Positions 32,047-41,393 of a stretch of 64,000 bases of DNA are shown here, piece after piece (positions within the stretch are counted from its first letter, which is position 1; every line of letters begins with the position of its first letter). The stretch lies in NCBI GenBank assembly GCA_964445765.1, contig CAYULD010000001.1, forward strand, positions 434,001-498,000. Reading direction: 5' to 3'. A model generated the notes under the pieces. That model was not told where the DNA came from. It did not search any database and saw nothing but the letters and a program-made list of their open reading frames with translations. Both the position numbers and the translations under genes were made by a program. The stretch comes from JANPLD01 sp964445765 (GTDB lineage Bacteria; Pseudomonadota; Alphaproteobacteria; Rickettsiales; UBA8987).

Positions 32047-33840
32047 ATGGAGAATTATTTAGAAATTTTACAGAAAATTGCGAATGGTAAGAATGTTAAC
32101 GAATCAGAAAAAACTGATCTTATAAATTATTGCGAAAATAAGGGCTTTTTTAATTCTCAACAGCTCATAATTAATGAGCAAAAATATAATTTTTTAACCA
32201 GCCCTTTTATTGGAGATCTAAGTATAGATTGCAATTTTTTATTTCCATCACAACTGTTAGATGTAATTAAAAATGATGATGCCATAGCATTTTTAAATGA
32301 AAATAAAATTTTAAACGAACAAAACAATCCTATTGGAATTACTTATGTTTTTTCTTGTTTCAAGGAAGAGCAGAAAATTGCATACAATAAACTTGATGCA
32401 ACACAAAAAGGAATTTTTTTAGGGTATATGATAGCTTGTGGAAACCATTATCAGCCGGCTGGATATAATAGAAACGAAAATTACCAAAAGAATGTTTCTA
32501 ATTTTTTAGAAAGAATAAGTAAATCAGATCTAAGTATATTAGACTCTTTAAGCCAAGAAAAACTAGTATTTTACGGCAAAGAGTATTTTATTTATGAAAA
32601 TATTTTACCAAAAAATTTAATGAAGGAACAACTCATAGAGGACTCTACTTTAGAAGCATCATTATTTCAAGAGATTGATAAAAATTTTATAGAAAATGTA
32701 AAAAATAATCTTTTGGAAAAGACAAATGCTATAACCCCTTTCACTCACAATTTTAATAATGATGTCGCGACTATAACAAGAATATTTAGTGATAGAGAGT
32801 TTTCTGATTTTGGTTATGATTTTAACATTAAAACGCTATCTTTTTCTGGAATAAATCACCAAAAAGTTATTTCTAACACTTATTACCCAAAGGAAATTTT
32901 AGAGAAACAAAAAGAAAGAGTAGTTAATACACTAAATAAATTAATGAATTATGATATTAATAAACTCACAGATAGCGAAAGAACTATTCTTACTGCTAAT
33001 TCTAATGTTAATTTTCAAAGTGGAAAAGTTAATATTCTGGAAGAATTAAGAAATTTTGATAATTATACAGAGATAGATGCTAATATCTTTGCTGAAATAA
33101 TTCTTAGAACTTTCAAAGAAGTCTCTGGTATACCTAATGAATTTGAAGTTAAAATTCAACATAATAATAACTTAGCAGAACATAAAGAGCGTGGGGTCTT
33201 CACCCCATCTTTTAAACCATATTTCCAAAAAAGAAAACAAGCAGAAATTCAGTATCTTAGCTATTGTTATTCTTTTACTGAAGATAGTAAATATCCCTCA
33301 ACTATGGAATTAACAGATAGAACTTTTATAAACACCACGCCTGTTTTGTTTCATGAAATGGAGCATTTATATCAAGAGTATTTAATGCAAGAATTAAAAA
33401 AGAATAAATTGAATAAAGATTCTGCAGAGTATAAATATGCCAACTTATGCTTAATTGCTTATTACTATGATGAAAATTTGCAGTATTTAGATAAAACATA
33501 TGAGTTAGGAGCTTTTGCAATTCACGAACTTACGCATGATTTATTAGGATATAATTTTAATGACATATTTCAACCCACAAAACAATTAGATATAAATAAA
33601 TTCAATCTCTATGATTCAATATCTGATTTAGATTTAACCACTCAGGCATATAATTTTATGCTAAAAGAAAGCACAAAATATGCAGATGAAATTTTTCAAG
33701 ATATAATTTTTTCAGGTGCAGTAACACCTCAAGATATGAAAAATTTAGGAATTAACATCGGTAACTCCACCTCAGAATATTATTTTGATAAAAGTAAAAA
33801 TATGTTCTCTAAAGAGAAAAAAGAAAACGGAAGAAATTAG
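32047..33840 (+). CDS. Unrecognised protein with two HExxH motifs (putative zinc metallopeptidase)
   Basis: A 597-residue protein with no signal peptide or membrane helix, inserted on the opposite strand between gcvPB and gcvPA. In the C-terminal third, LFHEMEHLY provides HExxH at 436-440 and TYELGAFAIHELTHDLL provides Glu486 and a second HExxH at 493-497. The spacing from the first HExxH to Glu486 in an ExxA context fits a gluzincin-like zinc peptidase. The second motif is an equally good match. The N-terminal 400 residues are helical with no family I recognise. Lack of housekeeping context and the shared upstream motif suggest an acquired gene, perhaps a secreted effector. The function is a prediction. 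Confidence 0.7.
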   Translation: MENYLEILQKIANGKNVNESEKTDLINYCENKGFFNSQQLIINEQKYNFLTSPFIGDLSIDCNFLFPSQLLDVIKNDDAIAFLNENKILNEQNNPIGITYVFSCFKEEQKIAYNKLDATQKGIFLGYMIACGNHYQPAGYNRNENYQKNVSNFLERISKSDLSILDSLSQEKLVFYGKEYFIYENILPKNLMKEQLIEDSTLEASLFQEIDKNFIENVKNNLLEKTNAITPFTHNFNNDVATITRIFSDREFSDFGYDFNIKTLSFSGINHQKVISNTYYPKEILEKQKERVVNTLNKLMNYDINKLTDSERTILTANSNVNFQSGKVNILEELRNFDNYTEIDANIFAEIILRTFKEVSGIPNEFEVKIQHNNNLAEHKERGVFTPSFKPYFQKRKQAEIQYLSYCYSFTEDSKYPSTMELTDRTFINTTPVLFHEMEHLYQEYLMQELKKNKLNKDSAEYKYANLCLIAYYYDENLQYLDKTYELGAFAIHELTHDLLGYNFNDIFQPTKQLDINKFNLYDSISDLDLTTQAYNFMLKESTKYADEIFQDIIFSGAVTPQDMKNLGINIGNSTSEYYFDKSKNMFSKEKKENGRN

Positions 33841-33845
33841 AATTT

Positions 33846-35135
33846 TTATAATACCTTATCTTTTATTGCAGTAACTAATTTTTCAATATCTTCATCTTTA
33901 GTTAATTCTGTAGCACATAATATAAGGGTTTTATTATCCGCTGGGTAGCCAGCAATAATTGCATTTTTAGAAAGTTTTTCTACCAACTCAAAAGCGTTTA
34001 TATTAGCTGGAAGCTCAACTGCAAATTCATTAAAGAAATTTTTATTAACTGGTTTAACCCCTTTGATTTTTGTAATTGCATCAAATAATTGGCAGGCTTT
34101 TTTATGATTAATTTTAGCAAGCTGCTTAAAGCCAATTTCCCCAAGCAATTCTGCGTGCACTGTAAATGCAAGAGCCATTAAGCCTTGATTAGTGCAGATA
34201 TTTGAAGTTGCTTTTTCACGCCTGATATGCTGTTCACGAGTGCTTAGAGTTAAAACGAAGGAACGCTTGCCATCAGCATCTATTGTTTCACCGCATAAAC
34301 GCCCCGGCATAGTGCGAACAAATTCTTTTTTACAAGCAAAAAAACCAAGATGAGGCCCACCATAATTCATACCAACCCCAATGGATTGAGCCTCACCGCA
34401 TACAATATCAGCATCTTTTGGCGGGTTAAGAACCCCTAAAGATAAAATTTCATTGATAACTACAACCATCAATGCACCTTTTGCATCGCATTCCTTTCTA
34501 ATATTTTCGTAGTTTTGCGGCTCCCCAAAAAAATTTGGTGATTGAACTATGTAACAAGCGGTTTGCTCACAAGGCTTGCCTTCTTCAATAGAAATTTCAG
34601 GATAATTTGAAAAATAAGTTCGCAAAACCTCAATGTAATGAGGGTGAATATGAGGTGCTAATTTTATTTTCTTCCTATCTTTTTTAATACGAAAAGCCAT
34701 TAAAGCGGCTTCCGCCATAGAGGTTGCCCCATCATACATTGAAGCATTTGCAACTTCTTGACCAGTAAGATTTGCTATAATTGTTTGAAATTCAAAAATA
34801 TATTGAACTGTTCCTTGAGCAATTTCTGGCTGATAAGGAGTATATGAAGTAAGGAATTCAGAGCGTTGAATTATGTAATCAACAGAAGCTGGAATATGGT
34901 GGTTATAACAACCAGCACCTAGGAAAAATGCGGAATCAGAAGCAGAAAGATTTTGATTTGCATAATTATGCATTTTTCTTTCAACCTCAATTTCACCTAA
35001 ATGATTAGGTAAATTGATTTTGGTTTTTGCTTTTACTGAAGCTGGAATATTAACATATAAATCATCAACCGATTTAACGCCAATTTCAGATAACATTTGG
35101 GTTTTATCAGCATCTGTGAGTGGTAAATAACGCAT
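33846..35135 (-). CDS. gcvPA: Glycine dehydrogenase (decarboxylating) subunit 1 (P-protein alpha)
   Basis: First half of the two-subunit P-protein, about 429 residues. The ATG at 35135 gives MRYLPLTDADKTQML, the standard start of this family; the frame is open 19 codons farther. Characteristic segments are FLGAGCYNHHIPA, SYTPYQPEIAQGTVQYIFEFQTI, YDGATSMAEA, GMNYGGPHLGFFA and REQHIRREKATSNICTNQ. It works only as a complex with gcvPB. It ends six bases from the stop of the inserted opposite-strand gene. No glycine riboswitch was recognised in the short upstream gap. Confidence 0.95.
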   Translation of the reverse strand: MRYLPLTDADKTQMLSEIGVKSVDDLYVNIPASVKAKTKINLPNHLGEIEVERKMHNYANQNLSASDSAFFLGAGCYNHHIPASVDYIIQRSEFLTSYTPYQPEIAQGTVQYIFEFQTIIANLTGQEVANASMYDGATSMAEAALMAFRIKKDRKKIKLAPHIHPHYIEVLRTYFSNYPEISIEEGKPCEQTACYIVQSPNFFGEPQNYENIRKECDAKGALMVVVINEILSLGVLNPPKDADIVCGEAQSIGVGMNYGGPHLGFFACKKEFVRTMPGRLCGETIDADGKRSFVLTLSTREQHIRREKATSNICTNQGLMALAFTVHAELLGEIGFKQLAKINHKKACQLFDAITKIKGVKPVNKNFFNEFAVELPANINAFELVEKLSKNAIIAGYPADNKTLILCATELTKDEDIEKLVTAIKDKVL

Positions 35136-35274
35136 AAATAATTTGAAATATTTTAGAAAATATTTTTTAAGATTAATTAAAATATCCGTCAACTTAATTA
35201 TAATTATTTCACAAGTTAATTCTTCTCTTGCAATTTTGAGATTAGATTTTTATAAAGGCTCATCATTTTTCATT

Positions 35275-35348
35275 GCGGGTGTAGTTCAATGGTAGAACTC
35301 CAGCCTTCCAAGCTGGCCGTGAGGGTTCGATTCCCTTCACCCGCTCCA
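35275..35348 (+). tRNA. tRNA-Gly (anticodon TCC)
   Basis: A complete cloverleaf of 74 bases including an encoded CCA. The acceptor arm is GCGGGTG pairing with CACCCGC; the D arm contains GTAGTTCAATGGTAGAAC; the anticodon loop CTTCCAA presents TCC; the T arm has GGTTCGATTCC. It lies between gcvPA and fliF. Confidence 0.96.
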
Positions 35349-35511
35349 TTATTGCAAATTCACTACAAAAATTTTTTGCTACTAAATAGCAGGTGAAACA
35401 AAAAAGCATCACAGGATTAATTTTCTATTAAATTTCAAGTTCTTATTCAGCTAAAAATAGCTAATTTTCAATATTTTTTGATAAGCTAATATGCCTAAAA
35501 TATTTTAGAAT

Positions 35512-37125
35512 ATGGATAATGTTTTACAATCACTAAAAGCGGTTGCCTCACCCAAGCAAATAATTCTTGGAACGGTTGGCGTTGCCTTGTTGATAATATT
35601 TTCCTTCCTTTCAATGAGGCTAACTTCACCGGTGATGACAACACTTTACAGCAATTTAAGTGCTGATGATAGCTCCGCATTGGTTACAGAGCTTGGCAGA
35701 ATTGGTGTTAAGTTTGATGTTGCGGCAGGTGGCTCAGAAATTCAGGTTGAAAGCAGTGATGTTTTAAGGGTAAGGATGTTACTTGCAGAAAAGGGGCTTC
35801 CTAACCAAGCAAGCATTGTTGGTTATGAAATTTTTGATAAAGAGAAGATGCTCGGCACCTCAAATTTTGTAATGAATGTAAATTTAGTAAGGGCTTTAGA
35901 AGGGGAGCTTGCAAGAACAATAGGCTCATTAAACTCTATAAAATCCGCGAGAGTTCACTTGGTTGTTCCTAGAAAAGATGTTTTTAAGCGTAATGATTTT
36001 GAGCCTTCTGCCTCTGTTGTATTAACACTCAATAATAGGCTTAATGTTCTGGAAGGTGAAACACAAGCGGTTAAGCATTTGGTTAGCTCATCAGTGCCGG
36101 GCTTAAAGCCTTCAAAAGTAACTATCGTTGATAGCACCGGTAGAATATTAGCAAGGGCAAAAGGGGCTAGTGATGATGGATTTGGCTCTGCGGGTGATGC
36201 ATCAGATTTTAAGTTTAAGATGGAAGAACGCCTTAAAAATGTTATAAATTCCCTTCTTGAGCAAGCGGTGGGTGCTGGTAAAGTTGAAACACAAGTTTCA
36301 GTAGATGTTTCAGTTGAAAAAATAACCTCAGTATCAGAAGAATATAACCCTGATGGACAAGTGGTAAGATCAAGCCAAACTAGTGAGCAAAATGGCAGAA
36401 GCTCTAACTCATCAGCGGGGCAAGTAACAGTTGCAAATGAATTAACTGGCGAAAACCCTCAAGGTGGCGGAAGCTCAGAAAATAATCAGCAACTTAATGA
36501 AGTTACTAATTTTGAAATATCCAAAACAATTACCAACAAAATAAATGATGGTGGGCAGATAAATAAAATATCTGTAGCAGTTTTAGTTGATGGAAAATAT
36601 ACGAAAGATGCTCAAAATAATGATACTTACATTCCAAGAAGTGATGAAGAAATTGACCAAATCAGAACTTTAGTTCGCTCTGCAATCGGCTATGATGAAA
36701 AAAGAGGGGATAAAGTAGAAATTGTTAATATGCCATTTTCTAGGGAGTCATCTCACCTAATGGCAAGTGAGGGTGCTTGGGATTGGATAATGAGAGATAT
36801 AGATAGCATAATAAAAACTGTTGTGCTTGGTGTTGTTGCTATATTAATTATACTTCTTGTTATTAGGCCTTTGGTTAATAAAGCATTTGATGTATCATCA
36901 GCCGATATAGAAGCCGAAGAGGCAAGATCACAAGCGGAGCAAGAAAGATTAATGAAGCTAATGCAAACCGCTGAAAGTAATGAGAATATAAACCCAATTA
37001 ATGTTGCTGATAATATTCAAAGTAAAATGGCGTTTAGTGCCGCACAAAGGGTGAATGAAATTATTGAAAACAACCCTGAAGAAACACTTGCGGTTATAAG
37101 ATCTTGGCTGGCACAAAATAAATAA
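35512..37125 (+). CDS. fliF: Flagellar MS-ring protein FliF
   Basis: Builds the MS ring in the inner membrane, the base of the flagellar motor. The 537-residue protein has an N-terminal membrane helix (about 18-40), a periplasmic ring domain with DVLRVRMLLAEKGLP, TSNFVMNVNLVRALEGELARTI and SARVHLVVP, a Gly/Ser-rich disordered segment (about 285-330), and a second membrane helix (about 440-462). The C-terminus ends in NPEETLAVIRSWLAQ, the FliG-binding peptide. It starts a six-gene same-strand block. Confidence 0.97.
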   Translation: MDNVLQSLKAVASPKQIILGTVGVALLIIFSFLSMRLTSPVMTTLYSNLSADDSSALVTELGRIGVKFDVAAGGSEIQVESSDVLRVRMLLAEKGLPNQASIVGYEIFDKEKMLGTSNFVMNVNLVRALEGELARTIGSLNSIKSARVHLVVPRKDVFKRNDFEPSASVVLTLNNRLNVLEGETQAVKHLVSSSVPGLKPSKVTIVDSTGRILARAKGASDDGFGSAGDASDFKFKMEERLKNVINSLLEQAVGAGKVETQVSVDVSVEKITSVSEEYNPDGQVVRSSQTSEQNGRSSNSSAGQVTVANELTGENPQGGGSSENNQQLNEVTNFEISKTITNKINDGGQINKISVAVLVDGKYTKDAQNNDTYIPRSDEEIDQIRTLVRSAIGYDEKRGDKVEIVNMPFSRESSHLMASEGAWDWIMRDIDSIIKTVVLGVVAILIILLVIRPLVNKAFDVSSADIEAEEARSQAEQERLMKLMQTAESNENINPINVADNIQSKMAFSAAQRVNEIIENNPEETLAVIRSWLAQNK

Positions 37126-37128
37126 TTT

Positions 37129-38151
37129 ATGGCTAACAAACAACCCGTTGAAAATCTAAATATTGGCATAGAAAAGGCATCAATATTAATGATGAGCCTT
37201 GATGAAGAAGTTGCCACAAAAATCTTCTCAATGATGACGGAAGATGAGATAAGGCAAATTTCTCAAACAATGTCATCACTTGGAAAAGTTGACCCTAACA
37301 AAGTTGAATCTCTGCTTAGTGAATTTAATGATGAGTTAAGCTCTGGCAAAACTATTGTTGGTGATATAAATAGCGCAAAAAAACTTCTTTCTAAAGCATT
37401 GGGGGCAGATAAAGTTGAATCTATCTTAGGCGATATTGCAGGACCAATGGGAAGAGACACTTGGGATAGGTTAAATAATGTTGATGAAGAATTGCTTGCT
37501 GCCTTCCTAAAAAATGAACATCCACAAACTGTTTCTTTCATTTTAACAAAATTAAAAAGTTCAATGGCGGCAAAAGTTCTTTCACTTTTCACTGAAGATT
37601 TCGCCCTAGAAACCATCCGCAGAATGATAGAGATGGAGCCTGTAAAAAGAGAGGTTGTAAGCGACATTGAAAAGATTTTACAATCTGAGTTTATGTCAAG
37701 TTTATCAACCGGCAAAAAATCAGATACTTATGAAATGGTGGCGGAGATTTTCAATAATTTTGATAGATCAACCGAAGGTAAATTCTTTGAAATGCTTGAA
37801 AAGAAAAACGCAGAGATGGCACAGAAGATAAGAGACCTAATGTTCACCTTTGAAGATCTTAAAAAACTTGATAACACTGCAATTCAAGCAATTTTAAGAA
37901 CAGCAGACAAAGCAAAATTACCAATCGCCCTTAAAGGTGCACCTGAGGAAATTAAAAATATGTTTTTTAGTAATATGTCTGAAAGGGCTTCAAAAATACT
38001 AAAAGATGATATGGCGGCAATGGGGCCAGTTAGGGTTAGTGAGGTTGATGAGGCACAAATGAGCATCGTTCAAACCGCTAGACAATTAGCTGATTCTGGT
38101 GAAATTAAAATTCCAGAAGGTGATGAAGAGCAAGAACAAATGATTTTCTAA
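37129..38151 (+). CDS. fliG: Flagellar motor switch protein FliG
   Basis: Rotor protein that contacts the stator and the FliF tail. The 340-residue product carries the three FliG domains. The middle domain includes the EHPQT motif (FLKNEHPQTVSFIL). The C-terminal torque helix includes MFTFEDLKKLDNTAIQAILR, with the charged residues that face MotA. It begins three bases after fliF, consistent with translational coupling. Confidence 0.97.
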   Translation: MANKQPVENLNIGIEKASILMMSLDEEVATKIFSMMTEDEIRQISQTMSSLGKVDPNKVESLLSEFNDELSSGKTIVGDINSAKKLLSKALGADKVESILGDIAGPMGRDTWDRLNNVDEELLAAFLKNEHPQTVSFILTKLKSSMAAKVLSLFTEDFALETIRRMIEMEPVKREVVSDIEKILQSEFMSSLSTGKKSDTYEMVAEIFNNFDRSTEGKFFEMLEKKNAEMAQKIRDLMFTFEDLKKLDNTAIQAILRTADKAKLPIALKGAPEEIKNMFFSNMSERASKILKDDMAAMGPVRVSEVDEAQMSIVQTARQLADSGEIKIPEGDEEQEQMIF

Positions 38152-38162
38152 AATAAATTTGA

Positions 38163-38849
38163 ATGAATATAAAAACTCTAAATTTAACCAATTTTGCAAG
38201 TGGAGAAGTTTTAGAAATTTCTAAACAACAAGAAAAGGCAATTACAATTTCTCAATTTAAGTTTTTCAGCACCAAAACTGAAGAAGAGGAAAAAGAATAT
38301 ACTAAAAGTTTTTTTGAAAATGAAATTGCTAAAGCAAAAAAACAAGCGTTTGAAGAAGGCTATAGCAAAGCTAAAGCTGAGTTTGATAATTATCTAAAAA
38401 ATGATGATATAAAACTTAAAGAGCAAGTTTCATCAATGCTTGCAAGGTTTTTAGATAATCTGAATAAATTTAAGCAAGAACAAAAAGATTATAAAATTAA
38501 TATCACAAACTTAGCACATCAATTTACTAAAAAAGTTTGTGCAAGTAAAATCGCTGAAAATTCTGAGCAAATCTTTATTAACGCTCTTGAAAAAATTTCT
38601 GGAATTATTGAAAAAGAGCCGAGTATAATTATTAAGGCATCTGAAGATTTAATATTAAAATTGCAATCAAGCATTGAAGATTTTTTTTCTAAAAACTTGC
38701 CGAATATTATCCCTAAATTTGAAAAAATTCAAAATGCTAACGCATCAGAAATTTGCATTGAGTGGGAAAAAAGTGGCATTACAATAAATTTAAACGAAAG
38801 ATTAAATGCTATTGATGAAATATTTGCTGAATATATAAAAACTTTGTAA
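38163..38849 (+). CDS. fliH: FliH/FlbE-type flagellar export regulator
   Basis: A 228-residue protein with a long helical middle (about 45-110) containing the AxxxGxxxG-like EEGYSKAKAEF repeat of FliH, and a C-terminal domain related to the V-ATPase E subunit. FliH holds the FliI ATPase and guides substrates to the export gate. Position between fliG and fliN equals that of flbE in Caulobacter, which supports the call. The sequence itself is diverged. Confidence 0.82.
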   Translation: MNIKTLNLTNFASGEVLEISKQQEKAITISQFKFFSTKTEEEEKEYTKSFFENEIAKAKKQAFEEGYSKAKAEFDNYLKNDDIKLKEQVSSMLARFLDNLNKFKQEQKDYKINITNLAHQFTKKVCASKIAENSEQIFINALEKISGIIEKEPSIIIKASEDLILKLQSSIEDFFSKNLPNIIPKFEKIQNANASEICIEWEKSGITINLNERLNAIDEIFAEYIKTL

Positions 38850-38885
38850 ATTAAAATCTTAGAAAATAATTTCTGATAAAATTTT

Positions 38886-39170
38886 GTGAGCGAAGAACAA
38901 ATAAATAATTTTGTGCCGGGTGATGACCTTGACTTGGAAGCAGTGCAAGATGTTCCTGTGGAGGTTACCGTTGTTTTAGGTGAAACGGAAATTACCGTTG
39001 AGGAGCTTCTTAAAATGGGTAAAGGTGCAATAATTCAACTTCAAAGAAAAATTGGTGAGCCAGTTGAGCTTTTTGTTAATGAAAGATGTATTGCTCGTGG
39101 TGAAATTGTAGTTGTTGATGATAAAGTTGGCATTACTATGACAGAAATTATTAAAAATGATAAAGAATAA
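38886..39170 (+). CDS. fliN: Flagellar motor switch protein FliN
   Basis: C-ring protein of 94 residues with a GTG start. The SpoA/FliN domain is complete: VPVEVTVVLGETEITVEELLKMGKGAIIQL, then EPVELFVNERCIARGEIVVVDDKVGITMTEI. It forms the lower C ring with FliM and binds export complexes. FliM is not in this block. The gene lies between fliH and motA in the same operon. Confidence 0.96.
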   Translation: MSEEQINNFVPGDDLDLEAVQDVPVEVTVVLGETEITVEELLKMGKGAIIQLQRKIGEPVELFVNERCIARGEIVVVDDKVGITMTEIIKNDKE

Positions 39171-39191
39171 TCTTCTTAAAATTCAATCAAA

Positions 39192-39977
39192 ATGAGTGGT
39201 AAAGCAGAATTTTCAACCCTTCTTGGTATTTTTCTTGGCTTAGTCTTGGTTCTAGTCGCTGTTTTTATTGGCACTAGCAAACCAAGTTCTTTTCTGGATA
39301 TACCTTCTATCATAATTGTTTTTGGTGGCACTTTGTTTATAACTTCTGCCAGCTTTACATTTTCTGATATTTTCAAGGCATTTGGCGTTGTTGGAAGCAC
39401 TTTATTTTTTACCCCAAGTGATGTTAAATCAGTTGCTACAAAATGCACAAACCTAGCTGAAATTTCTAGAAAAGAAGGCATTTTATCACTTCAAAGACAA
39501 AGCAAATTATTTCCAGAAGATAATTTTTTTATAAAAAATATTAACTTAGTTATTGATGGTGTTAAGCCAGAGCAAGCTGAAAAAATTATGATTGAAGAAA
39601 TTTCTTCAATCGCTTCAAGACATTCTAAAACCATTGAAATTCTTAAAAAAGGGGCGGAAATTGCCCCAGCTATGGGCTTAGTTGGCACTTTAATTGGCTT
39701 AGTGCAGATGTTAGGTGCATTAGATGACCCCTCAAACATTGGCCCTGCAATGGCAGTTGCCTTGCTAACAACGCTTTATGGTGCGGTTACTTCTTATATG
39801 ATTTTACAACCACTTGCGACAAAACTTGAAAGAAATTCCTCCACTGAATCTGATTTATTAGCCTTATTCGCAGAAGCTATAATGAGCATAGCTCGCAATG
39901 AAGGCCCTTATATGCTTGAAATGAAATTAAATGCTTTACTACCACCAGATAAAAAACTAAAAAAATATACACAATAA
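39192..39977 (+). CDS. motA: Flagellar stator protein MotA/PomA
   Basis: Four-helix stator subunit that forms the ion channel with MotB. The 261-residue length, IIIVFGGTLFITSASF in helix 2, and the MGLVGTLIGLVQML helix near 156-172 are those of the PomA-like short class. The cytoplasmic loop between helices 2 and 3 supplies the charged face that meets FliG. The partner motB is 17 kb away on the opposite strand. In Caulobacter this position in the operon is not occupied by motA, so the insertion is lineage-specific. Confidence 0.94.
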   Translation: MSGKAEFSTLLGIFLGLVLVLVAVFIGTSKPSSFLDIPSIIIVFGGTLFITSASFTFSDIFKAFGVVGSTLFFTPSDVKSVATKCTNLAEISRKEGILSLQRQSKLFPEDNFFIKNINLVIDGVKPEQAEKIMIEEISSIASRHSKTIEILKKGAEIAPAMGLVGTLIGLVQMLGALDDPSNIGPAMAVALLTTLYGAVTSYMILQPLATKLERNSSTESDLLALFAEAIMSIARNEGPYMLEMKLNALLPPDKKLKKYTQ

Positions 39978-39992
39978 ATTTTTTTATTTTTT

Positions 39993-41384
39993 ATGAGAAT
40001 TCTTGTAATCGGCAAAATAGAATCTGAAGTTTCTTCCGCTTGTAAAATTGTAATTAATAGGGGCGGAAAAATTATTAGTGCTGAAAACCCCAATCAGGCT
40101 TTTGAAAAACTTCTTTCAGGTGCGAGTGCCGAAGCAGTTTTGATTGAAGTTAGCGAGGATATTAAAAATTTCTGCGATAATTTAACGCGTGAAAGAATTT
40201 CAATTCCAGTAATTGCATATGGCATTAATGCTGATTCTGAAAAAGCAAAAAATGCTATAATTGCCGGTGCTGAAGAATATTTACCCCTCCCCCCTGAAGA
40301 GGAGCTTATAGTTGCAATATTAGAGCAAGTAACGGGCAATGAAGAGAGTAAAATTATTTCTCAATCACCACAAATGAAATCAATAGTGGCATTAGTGGAT
40401 AGAATTGCCCCAAGTGATGCAAATGTTTTAATCACGGGGGAATCTGGCACTGGTAAAGAAGTTTTTGCAAAATATATTCACGAAAAAAGTAATAGAAAAA
40501 ATGAGAATTTGGTTTCTCTAAATTGTGCAGCAATTCCAGAAAACTTGCTAGAATCTGAGCTTTTTGGTCACGAAAAAGGGGCTTTTACTGGGGCGTTAAA
40601 TCGCAGAATAGGTAAATTTGAAGAATCCCACAATGGCACATTATTGCTTGATGAAATCTCAGAAATGGATATTCGCCTTCAAGCAAAATTACTCAGAGCA
40701 ATTCAAGAAAAAGAAATCACTAGAATTGGCGGAAATACTCCAATAAAAATAAATCTTAGAATTATTGCAACAAGTAATCGCGATCTTAAAAAAGAAGTTC
40801 AGGAAGGAAAATTTAGAGAAGATTTATTATTCAGGCTTAATGTAATACATCTGCAATTACCACCTTTGAGAGAGAGAAAATCAGATATAAAACAATTCGC
40901 AGAATTTTTCGCTGAAAAATACGCAAAATCAAACGGCCTGCCAAAACAAATAATTACAGATGAAGCAATGGAAGCCTTGATAAATTATAATTGGTCTGGC
41001 AATGTTAGAGAGCTTGAAAACACTATGCATCGTGCGGTTTTACTGAGTAATAATAATCGTATTGATAAAACTTCATTACTAATTGAGGGTATGGATTTTT
41101 CAAACTCAGCAAGCCTTCTTAACTTCTTGAATGAGCAAAAATTAAGTGAAGAAATTAATTCTAATTCTAAGGAAAACACCTCATCAAATAATAAAAATTC
41201 TGATGGCAATATTGATAGTTTAGTTGGCAAAACCATTAGCGAAGTTGAGAAAGAAATGATATTAAAAACTCTAAGCAGCGTTTCTGGCAACAGAAGTAAA
41301 GCCGCTAATATTCTAGGAATTTCAATCCGCACGCTTCATAATAAACTTAAAGAATATGAAGAAAAAATCGCTGTAAATGGCTAG
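39993..41384 (+). CDS. flbD: FlbD-type sigma-54-dependent flagellar regulator
   Basis: A 463-residue enhancer-binding protein. The N-terminal receiver-like domain (1-110) has lost the phospho-acceptor: the expected Asp position reads AVLIEVSED. The AAA+ domain has Walker A GESGTGKE (149-156), the sigma-54 contact loop GAFTGA (196-201) and Walker B LLLDEIS. A Fis-type helix-turn-helix ends the protein (SGNRSKAANILGISIRTLHNKL). The degenerate receiver and its place after fliN match Caulobacter FlbD, which activates class III flagellar promoters with the help of FliX. FliX is not in view. Confidence 0.92.
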   Translation: MRILVIGKIESEVSSACKIVINRGGKIISAENPNQAFEKLLSGASAEAVLIEVSEDIKNFCDNLTRERISIPVIAYGINADSEKAKNAIIAGAEEYLPLPPEEELIVAILEQVTGNEESKIISQSPQMKSIVALVDRIAPSDANVLITGESGTGKEVFAKYIHEKSNRKNENLVSLNCAAIPENLLESELFGHEKGAFTGALNRRIGKFEESHNGTLLLDEISEMDIRLQAKLLRAIQEKEITRIGGNTPIKINLRIIATSNRDLKKEVQEGKFREDLLFRLNVIHLQLPPLRERKSDIKQFAEFFAEKYAKSNGLPKQIITDEAMEALINYNWSGNVRELENTMHRAVLLSNNNRIDKTSLLIEGMDFSNSASLLNFLNEQKLSEEINSNSKENTSSNNKNSDGNIDSLVGKTISEVEKEMILKTLSSVSGNRSKAANILGISIRTLHNKLKEYEEKIAVNG

Positions 41385-41393
41385 ATAATATTT

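Noticed and set aside
35193..35274. Glycine riboswitch before gcvPA
   Set aside because: The gap is too short and the tandem aptamer consensus is not visible.
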